Shown: piece after piece, positions 55,851-64,000 of the stretch | Numbering within the stretch: the stretch's first letter is position 1 | Layout of the letters: each line of letters opens with the position of its first letter | Assembly (NCBI GenBank): GCA_903813345.2 | Contig: CAIIXF020000006.1 | Span: forward strand, 39,688,848 to 39,752,847 | Reading direction: 5' to 3' | Origin: Owenia fusiformis | Taxonomy: Eukaryota; Annelida; Polychaeta; Sabellida; Oweniidae | DNA length: 64,000 nt | Program-made: the position numbers and the translations under genes | The notes under the pieces: generated by a model | What the model was told of the DNA's origin: nothing | What the model saw: only the letters and a program-made list of their open reading frames with translations | Databases searched by the model: none

Positions 55851-58103
55851 GACTAGGAAGCGGTATGATGTACTGGATCATGAATGTCTCATTCACATTT
55901 TTTAGACTTAACTTTATATCTGCTCATGAAATGTTGGGCTCAAGGTCAAATCTGAAAATTTAGGCCAAAGGATGAGTGTCTTCAAGACCCTATATTAGCC
56001 CCCAAGATATTTAGCCAGATCCCAAAATAAGGCAATTCTGACCTTTATATTTCAAGATATAGGTCATCCTATTAACATGTATAAAAGGACATTTTGAAGG
56101 AAATGTCACTCTTTTCACATCATTATTGTCACTGTTTCTATTTATTATCAAAATAAGCATTATTTTTAGTCATCTAAGACTTTTTAATTGATCCTTTTGG
56201 TATTAGCTTACATAATAGTGACAAAGCATAATGGGCAACATTCCAAAACAAAATATTGAATAGTGATCTTCTTTATTCTTCATTGAGATCAATTGTCTAC
56301 AAAAAAGTTTGCAAAACTATATCAGAATAGAATATTGAGTTTTTTTAAATAATATCACAATGAGAAAGAACAAGGGGTAACATTAAAAAGGACATGAAGT
56401 AATTAACAAGTCAAAAATGCATATCAATCAATTATATATTGATCTGCTTCCTTGGGACCAATTGCTCATATACAGTTTGTTTTAAGGTGGCAGTAAAATA
56501 CTGAATTTATCATTTCACATCACAGTGAGGAAGCACAAAGAGGAACATTTGAAAACACATAAAATATAACAATTACTAAAATGTTATTTTGGACTTTCTA
56601 TAACTGTTGATGAGCACATTCATGTGTTTGTTCATTATAATAAGAGATTCTATGAGCTATCATCATCTTCTTCAGATGACAACATTTCAGACATATCTTT
56701 TGATTTTAAAATGTCAATTTTTGTGCATTTCTTTTTGCTTTTATACCCCTTGTGCCTACAACCCTACTACCAACTGGGCATGTACAACGTCATCCAGTGA
56801 TTGCATCAATAGTATAACATACATCTGGATCTGGGTTGTACTCCACCCATGTATAATGAGATTTGGAGGACACAAACCGATTACTGGGCTTTTACACAAA
56901 TCAGGCCATATGTTTCTTTTTTAACATGGTATAGTTTCCATCTACTTGAAGATGATCGTCTGTATTTAGATCGGTTGGCTTCATCTCAAGAGAGTCCACT
57001 GCAATTTAGATGTAGACCTCTGTCTCCACAGATGGTACTGTGAGATGGCAGTCCACTCATACAGTTCCCTTTGCTTTGGGTATTTTATTAGCAAATGTTA
57101 TTTTCCCGCCTACTGATTGTGACTTACAATATATTTTTTCTGCACAATAAAGTTGAGCTGTATTTCTAAATATGAACATTGGTATGATCAGCCAGTGAAC
57201 TTTGATAATATTTAAAATTATTCATCGACAAAAATGGCGCCTGTTAGATGAAGGTAAAATGAATCATCTCATATGAATGTATTGGAAGGAATTGCATGTT
57301 ATTATGTTGCTTAGAGCCATGGTAAAGATAAATGCTTCTCAAAAGGTTATGCTCCAGTGAAAGCATACATAACAGGATCTTAAGAGGTTCTGGACAAATC
57401 ATTTGATTCTGGACTTGTCATATTTTTTTTCAACGAAATCACATCCAAGGGTTGAATTTTTATTAGCTATTTAGAGAGTGAGTCCTGCCTAGTATCAATT
57501 TCAATAAAAAAGTTAAAATAGAACCCTATTTGTGAGTCGATCTGATACTTACATTACATTGATAAATTAAGGCAAATCCTGAAATATTTTTAAAGTGCAT
57601 TTTTTATGAAATATTATCCAGCAAGTATTTAGATGAAACAGTGTTATTTAAATACAAATCATAACATGATGGTATTTTCATGAAACATTTTTCATTTTTA
57701 ATTTAGGTGAAAACCCTTACATGATGATGTGTTTACATAACTTCTTTCATAAAATTCCATCAAGGGATGAAGATAAAATGATCGAATTTAAGAGATTTAA
57801 GAGATCACGGGATGTTTTCTTGGATATTTTCTATGAAATCCCATCCAGTGGTCAAGGTAAAATTTTGATTTTGATTTGGTATTAGGTCACGTGTTCCAAA
57901 GATCCATATAAGGCCCATAGAACCATATAGGAACGTCATTTTGAATGTCACGTGATAGATCCATATAAGGCTTTTAGAACCATGTCGGGAAAGATGAGGG
58001 GAAGCCTGACACCTGTTTCACGATTTAATCCGAACGTTGTTCGGATCATTTCGGTTTTTATGCACTTCATTATTGTACCGAAGTTTGCCGATTCGATTCG
58101 TCG

Positions 58104-58450
58104 TATTTCGGAATCCTGGTGACAATTTTATACTCCATTTGGAGTATTTTTGATCTACTTCTTATGACGAAAATTCCCGAACCTTGTTCGGATTAATCCG
58201 GATTTTTCTGACCTACTTTATCTTCCGAGATTTCACGAGTTAACATTAGTCTCATTTCGGAATCCTGGTGACAATTTTATACTCCATTGGAGTATTTTTG
58301 ATCTACTTCTTATGACGAAAATTCCCGAACCTAGTTCGGATTAAACCGGATTTTCTGACCTACCTTATCTACCGAAATTTAACGAGTTACATTCGTCTCA
58401 TTTCGGAATCCTGGTGACAATTTTATACTCCATTGGAGTATTTTTGATCT
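58104..58450. repeat. 147-149-bp tandem triplication inside the transposon
   Basis: TTTCGGAATCCTGGTGACAA starts units at 58104, 58251 and 58400. Each contains ACTCCA(T)TTGGAGT, a short palindrome, and TTCGGATTAA..CCGGATTT. Confidence 0.8.
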
Positions 58451-58517
58451 ACTTTTTCTGGATTTTGCCCTACTTATTATATCTTGACAACAAGCAAATC
58501 AAAAAGTTCGACATGAA

Positions 58518-58586
58518 CGGGTCTCAATCAACTCACCTAGAGCGTGGTAGCCAGGCACGCTAACCATGTGGCCAACGTGCTACCGA
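58518..58586 (-). other. tRNA-like relic (box A-like)
   Basis: On the minus strand GTAGCACGTTGGCCACATGG, then TTAGCGTGCC, resembles a tRNA D-arm/box A region. A weak box B (GTTGATTGAGACCC) follows at about the right spacing. The stems do not all close, so it is probably a SINE head or tRNA pseudogene. Confidence 0.4.
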
Positions 58587-58689
58587 TTTGAAAGAACAAA
58601 AGTTTTATAAATTTAAACCGAGCGTCAATTCAAAATAATCCTCACTTTTGACTCCACTTAAATACGACTCGTCAGTTGTATCCAGAATA

Positions 58690-58762
58690 GGTGAACGCCT
58701 ATGGCGCTAGTGAATAACCCACTCCCAGGTGAGTGGTTCGTATCCCTCCGTGATCTACTATT
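58690..58762 (+). other. tRNA-like relic (boxes A and B)
   Basis: TGGCGCTAGTG (58702) and GGTTCGTATCC (58735-58745) resemble pol III boxes A and B at 33-bp spacing. No complete cloverleaf is evident. Confidence 0.4.
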
Positions 58763-59574
58763 TTTGTTTTATTAAATACGACAGAAAGGAGCAAGGTGTA
58801 GTTTGAAAACAAGACGTTAGTTTGTTTCAAAACAGTTTGGAAACATTAATCTCTGATAAGTCCAGAATCAAATGATTTGTCCAGAACCTCTTAAGATCCT
58901 GTTACATTTTAGATCACGAAAATATCATATGAATAAAGAAAATATACTCAAATATATAAAGCACAACTGTCACAATCATTCTAAAAATTTTCAAAATTGC
59001 TGACATCTTTTTATTTCATGCTGAAAATTGCAGAAAATTTCCATTTTTGTACAACGCCTGGTCCTTACCTAGATTTTTACATATCTCAAGAAGTGCCTTA
59101 GAAGTACACCATTCCCTCAAATATCTGATAATTCATCTATCATAACCACTTTGTCATTTTGATATGACAAGACAATGGGAAGTCTGAACTATATATCGCT
59201 CTGAAGTAGATTTAAATCAGTAAGCCACACAGGACAAGTACACGTACCACTCAGCCTCGGGATGTTCTTGATAATTCGATCTGCTATATCTTCAAAACAT
59301 GCCTTTTGAATTGAAAAAAACATAAAGATGATCTTTAAGTACAAATGTCATTGATCTTGTTTGTCTAGGAAAATGCCTGCAATTGAATCTGCAACAAAAA
59401 CAAACTTTAGTCCAAAGCATCAAAGCAATTGGGTACTGTACCCTCTATTTCCAAAATCTGCAGGATTGTGTGGGGATGTTTTACATAATAGTAGACGGGT
59501 TAACTACATTTGGACTTCATCGTATGATGCAACTGTCCCATTTGGCAAGGAAGTACCTTAGGGCAATATAAATA

Positions 59575-59758
59575 AATTGGTACTCATATCATGAGTGATA
59601 AAATAGTACCAATAAAATTGATTCTCAGCACTAAATACTCATATCATGAATAAGTACTAAATAAGCACTCGTTGCATAAGTGCACTTTTGCCAGAGTGCT
59701 AATTTAGTACTAAGTTTGCACTATTCTAATTGAGTAATCGGCGTATCTCTGTGTGTAT
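59575..59758. mobile_element. Partial copy of the 42384-42724 MITE
   Basis: It shares ACTCATATCATGA, AGTGCACTTTTGCCAGAGTG and the right end TAATCGGCGTATCTCTGTGT. The left end is missing. Confidence 0.75.
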
Positions 59759-59967
59759 CTAACAAAGAAGATGAAATAAAATATTAAAAGGTCAATTGAT
59801 ATATATATAGTACATTTAATCTTTATTGCTAACATGGTGTTAGGACATCCAAGAAAAATGTTCAATGTATGTAAATTTCATTAGAATATATTGAAAAATA
59901 AAGAAATTAGAGAGATATTATGAGAACTTTATGATCAACCTTGTATATACAGGGTGGGCCAAAAAAA

Positions 59968-60355
59968 GGACGATTCTCGGTTTAGAGAACAGCCTCCTGG
60001 GCTAAAAAAATTTTCATGAAAAATATAGAAATATTACCCAAATTAAACTATAAATATTCAAAAGAGGACAATTAAATCTACAAGATGTAAAAATAACAAA
60101 TTGGTCTGAAGCAGGGATAATGCTCAAATAGACCGATTCAATAAAATACAAGTCTCGATTTGGGGAAAGAAGTTCATCAGTGTACTGCGCTAATATTTTT
60201 TTGCGAAAAATCTAGAAATATTACCCAAATTAAATTATGACTATTCAAAAGAAGACATTCAAATCTATATTATGTAAAAAAAATCAAATTTGTCCGAAGC
60301 AGGGATAATGCTCATTTAGATTGATGAACTTCGTTCTCCAAACCGAGAATCGTCC
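59968..60355. mobile_element. Nested element with GGACGATTCTCGGTTT ends
   Basis: GGACGATTCTCGGTTT and AAACCGAGAATCGTCC bound it. The interior is two tandem units of about 190 bp sharing TAGAAATATTACCCAAATTA and GAAGCAGGGATAATGCTCA. The right arm of the host element shows no such insert at the mirrored position. Confidence 0.75.
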
Positions 60356-60844
60356 TTTGCAACTTTTTTAAAAGGCTTGAAAAGGATCATAACATTAAGG
60401 TATTGACATAAAAATTCATATACAGAAACTTTAGGATAGGCATATTTTACCATTCAAATATTTAAGCTAATACTGAGTTCAAACTTTTTCAACAGATCTT
60501 TGAATATCAGTGGTAAATTGTTCATGTGTCCAATATTTACCATTTTTCCTAGAAAATGTGAATTTCTATGATTTTATGTGATTAACAATAACACATTCAT
60601 TATGTTCTCTAAATCTGCTACAATCTTTTAATTGTTTAACGAATGGCTAGTACAGTTTTATAATAAGTATCTACTATGGTATTATTTTATACTGTATCTA
60701 TTAATTGTTTATTTAAAAAATGTTCCATGCATCCGCCTTTTACCTTCACTATCACACAGACACAAGGGCGTAACCGCAATGGCGCCATCCAGCAATTCTT
60801 GTGGTACTTCTTTCCACTTCTCCTAACCTCTTTTAGTTTATCAA

Positions 60845-61000
60845 TAGTGTGTGGGGATTACCATTAACTGCATTAAACTGCTCCAGGTGCCACCATGTGT
60901 GATAGTCACAGGGGTTGGCATTTGGTGTATTGGGCAGCAATTTATAAGGACTAATAAATCTAGAGGTATCATCCTGCAGGTATTCCAAAGTGACCCTTGC
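60845..61000 (-). pseudogene. Mariner-type transposase C-terminal remnant
   Basis: On the minus strand the frame reads ARVTLEYLQDD, then PNTPNANPCDYHTWWHLEQF. It resembles the Tc1/mariner block 'PPNSPDLNPxDY' that carries the third catalytic acid. Only some 50 codons survive in the loop between the long inverted arms. The rest of the transposase was lost when the foldback formed. Confidence 0.65.
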
Positions 61001-61639
61001 CCGATGGCTGGGAGCGATAGTGAAGGTGAAAGGTGGATGTAAGAACATGTGATTTATAAATAATTAATAGATACAGTATAACATAATACCATTGTGAGTA
61101 GATACCGATATAAAACTGTCCTAGTATATTGAATAAACAGTTATCAGAGATTGTAGCAGATTTAGTGAACATAATGGATGTGTTATTGTTGATCACATAA
61201 AATCATCCTCCAAGTCACATTTTCTTGGAAAAACAGTAAATCTCGAACACATGAACAATTTACCATCGATATTCAAAGATCTGACAAAAAAATTAGAAGT
61301 CAGTATTATCTTAGATATTTGAATCGTAAAATATGCCTATCCTAAACTTTCTGTAAATCGATTTTTATGTCAATACCTTCATGTTATGATACTTTTCTAA
61401 CCTTTTAAAAAAGTTGCAAAATTTTTTGGCCCACCCTGTAGTACATTGTCATTAAGTAGTTACTAGTTATACAACTCAATATATCCTACTCAACTGAAAA
61501 CTTAAAATATTTTCTCTTTTCTCACAAGGGTTCATCTTGCTAAACCCTGAACAATATAAACAAGATGAATCTCAGTCTACAGATGGATTTAAAGTCACAT
61601 ACAGATTTGTATCAGGTTGTTGTATATTAGAATATAAAA

Positions 61640-62095
61640 ATTAATTTTTTGTTAAATATCAGAGTTAGAAAGTAAAAAAGAAAATACACCATATTATTTT
61701 GGGTCACTCAGTAATATTATGTACTTGTAGTTTTCAAAAGAACTAAATTCAAAACAGTCATCTTTATAATTCATTGCATCTACATGAAATAATATTAGAA
61801 GTATTTTCTGAGAATTACAAGGTGTTCCATAAGTAATGACTAAAATTCAGGTTTGTAAAACATTATAATTAGTAAGTAGAATGTCCCTTTATCACTCTGA
61901 TATTCTGCAGCATTCAAATAGATAAATACAAGACAGTCGTCGAATGATTTGTTGAGAATTACAAGGTCTTCAATAAGTAATGCATGTATGTTTTTGTTGA
62001 ACATTAGCATTTGAAAGTAGAAGTGCTATTATTGCATCACTCTGTAATATTCTTTCGTATTCACAATAACACTCATATACATTGCATGTACAGGG
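61640..62095. repeat. cGLR 3'-flank repeat, locus 5 (gene absent)
   Basis: It has the same downstream repeat units as the other cGLR loci (TATAATTAGTAAGTAGAATG and related). They stop at CATTGCATGTA, after which an unrelated segment of about 450 bp starts CAGGGTACACAAAAAAGTGA. The opposite flank resumes near 62550. The cGLR coding region is missing. Confidence 0.7.
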
Positions 62096-62549
62096 TACAC
62101 AAAAAAGTGAACCCTTGTAACCGGCTTTATTTCCCTTATTACCTTCAGGAATCCTTTCATAGTTTCACATGTTGTAGAGGAAGGTCTAACATTTTTGTTG
62201 GTACTATACAGTTTTCTTAGTATTGAAATTTGCAGAAATTTTAAGCCCTAACGAAACATCACTGAAAATGGGTAAAATGAACTTCAATATTTGCGATTCT
62301 TCAACCCTTCAACAATCTTCCCATGGAAATCTTTTAAGCCGGAGTCTGGGAAACCTAATGTTTTCTTACTTTATTTGGTTTTGAATCCAACACAATATGA
62401 TGTAAAAATTAGCATCCTACCTCTGTTAGTTGCAAAGTTATTGTGATCGAAAGAAGTGTTCAATGTTTCCAAAGACGAGAACATCTTCCAGTGAAATCGC
62501 AACATAACCCTATATGGTCTTAAATGCCAATATCTTGCACCCAATTAAT

Positions 62550-63310
62550 TTAATAAAATAAAATTTGATTATTTGAAATAATTACCCCTTAAAATACCCC
62601 CTATACAAAGGGTGTACTTATACTAGCTGTTACAGTAGCTTAATAAAATGTTTTATTGAAGATTTTGGCTTGAAAATATCCTTGAATTTGTAGACTTGTG
62701 TGTGTGTGTGGGAGACTATAGTCAACCTATGCTCATAGATTTATCTCTTTAAGAACAAAGAAATATATTTGAAGATGCATTTAAAGTTTATGATGTTTGG
62801 CAATGAATGTTTTGATATGCTAGTATTCATAATGGTGAGTTTAATATTAATAGCAAATGTAAACCATTCAACATTTCTGAATAAAAGCAAAATTATAATT
62901 GATTTTATATCATGAGACAACCCCAAACCTGATATATCTCTAGGCGATCATTACATTCCATGTTTTCAACAAGATCCATAATCAAATTATTGCGTTTAAT
63001 ACTTTAGCATGCATTTCAATAGGATGATATAGTGATTTACCAATGATTAGGCTTACATTATTAAAGATTCAATCTCTCCTTGCAGGTTTCTTACTTACAT
63101 GTATAGTAATTAAAACAATTACTACTAAACATGTATTGTTTTTGGATTGTGCTGCCACAATTACTGAATTGTGCTGGCATTTTTTAGTTTATTTCAGCTT
63201 TCATTATATTTATTGCTTTTTAAGAAAATCAAAATTGTTATAAATTGACACTCAACTGATATGGTATGATGGGTAACTGGTCAACTCGTACCCAAGCCAA
63301 CTCGTACCCA
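62550..63310. repeat. Paralogue of 24000-25280 without the 378-bp insertion
   Basis: It matches locus 1 through TTTTGATATGCT, the uninterrupted TCATAATGG (62827-62835), GTAAACCATTCAACATTTCT and the terminal TACCCAAG minisatellite (about 63270-63310). It provides the empty site for the element at 24397-24774. Confidence 0.85.
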
Positions 63311-64000
63311 AGTCAAGTAGTAACATTACAGCTTATGGCAAAATAATTGTGGTGTGCATTCTTAAGCTTTATAAACGCATTCTTTTTTACATAGTATGTT
63401 AATTTCTTTAATCGATGATACAATAACTTGACAAACATGAAACATGATTGGTTATGAGATAAAAACAAAATCAACTCAAATAATTATTTTCATGACCTAG
63501 ATATTATTTTTTCAAGCAGATGTAGACACTCCAAAGTTTCAAGGAAAAGAGTGATATATTTTCAGTGTCTACAAACTACATTTGGTGCTTGTTGATTACC
63601 AGCATTAACATGGCATGAATTAATCTTGCAAGTGTGCACATTGTTTACTTAACATCTATCAAATCCTGACACCGTTATAAAAGTCAATGAATCCAACATA
63701 AGATATCAACTCACGTGTAAATTGATATCAGCTCTCTTCTCGATGAATCTTCTTTTACATATTAATAGATGTACTTTAAGGAGCTATTTGAAAAAGATCT
63801 TGTATTTGAATTAGTAGTTCCTTTGTTATTTTACATGTGTTAAAAGTAGTAAAATTGTGAAACCTTGAGAGATTTTCTTATTATTTGAAGAGGTGGTTCT
63901 TTTAATGCAATCCATCATCCAAAATATGAAGTAGAATTTCCAACCTGTGAATAAAAACTGCAACGTGGTCAGAAAGCCAGAAAGTTTTAAAAATATAAAA

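Larger units (their letters stand above)
57372..58903. mobile_element. 1532-bp TIR transposon with ACAT target duplication and empty site
   Basis: The ends AACAGGATCTTAAGAGGTTC and GAACCTCTTAAGATCCTGTT extend to about 46 bp of matching inverted sequence (TGGACAAATCATTTGATTC further in). ACAT flanks it at 57368-57371 and 58904-58907. Copy A (about 47985) lacks the element at the same point. The interior has a 147-149-bp triplication (58104-58450) and two tRNA-like relics, but no transposase. Confidence 0.82.
51600..59350. repeat. Segmental duplication copy B
   Basis: This is paralogous to 42930-49400. It differs by a 1532-bp transposon insertion (57372-58903), a short unique segment near 57060-57240 and loss of the 48200-49110 equivalent. 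Confidence 0.85.
59950..61438. mobile_element. Mariner-derived foldback element with long TIRs
   Basis: The outer ends CAGGGTGGGCCAAAAAA and TTTTTTGGCCCACCCTG are flanked by TA (59948-59949 and 61439-61440). Inverted arms of about 380 bp (60356-60740 and 61030-61425) follow, sharing TTGCAACTTTTTTAAAA, TAGGATAGGCATATTTTAC and ATAATACCAT-type landmarks. The left arm is split by a nested element. The central loop holds a transposase remnant. TA targets and the Tc1/mariner-type remnant agree. Confidence 0.82.

Noticed and set aside
58518-58762. Genuine tRNA genes.
   Set aside because: Box-like motifs are present, but acceptor and anticodon stems do not pair convincingly. Called tRNA-like relics.

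Overview
This is a eukaryotic window. It is A+T-rich, has no operon structure, contains genes split by GT/AG introns, and most of its length is mobile and tandem-repeat DNA. The cGAS-like gene expansion, a metazoan APH-1 relic, the L1/Tx1-like LINE, mariner-type and TTAA-type elements and many long-TIR foldback elements together suggest a marine invertebrate. A bivalve mollusc is my best guess. That is an inference from content, not from a database match.

Layout. 0-7 kb: a composite TA-flanked MITE, then an internally deleted LINE (3187-6176, minus strand) with a 12-bp target-site duplication. 6.9-18.6 kb: an LTR retroelement on the minus strand with a PBS, a polypurine tract, a gag-like zinc knuckle and broken envelope-like frames, but no pol that I can recognise. 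18.6-21 kb: foldback elements and hairpins. 21.2-25 kb: an intact cGAS-like receptor (cGLR) gene and its flank, into which a 378-bp regulatory-motif-rich element has inserted. 25-37.4 kb: minisatellites, MITEs, a cGLR 3' fragment, and a Crypton/KIAA1958-like fragment. 37.5-40.7 kb: a broken APH-1 (gamma-secretase subunit) gene, minus strand, with duplicated exons and a 59-bp array built over a splice donor. 41-64 kb: two large paralogous segments (about 42.9-49.4 and 51.6-59.35 kb). Each carries a cGLR gene, one broken and one intact. They are followed by a mariner-derived foldback element and a fifth copy of the cGLR flank that has lost its gene.

The unifying theme is birth and death of an innate-immune nucleotidyltransferase family. 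There are two intact single-exon cGLR genes, one two-hit pseudogene, and at least four fragments, all on the minus strand and embedded in duplicated flanks. One intact gene, one pseudogene and one fragment start with MGGKCC or MGGICC, which fits N-myristoylation plus palmitoylation. Because the flanks are duplicated, several transposon insertions can be read against an empty paralogous site. This gives exact target duplications (TTAA, ACAT and TCATAATGG).

All family assignments come from reading motifs. No search was run.
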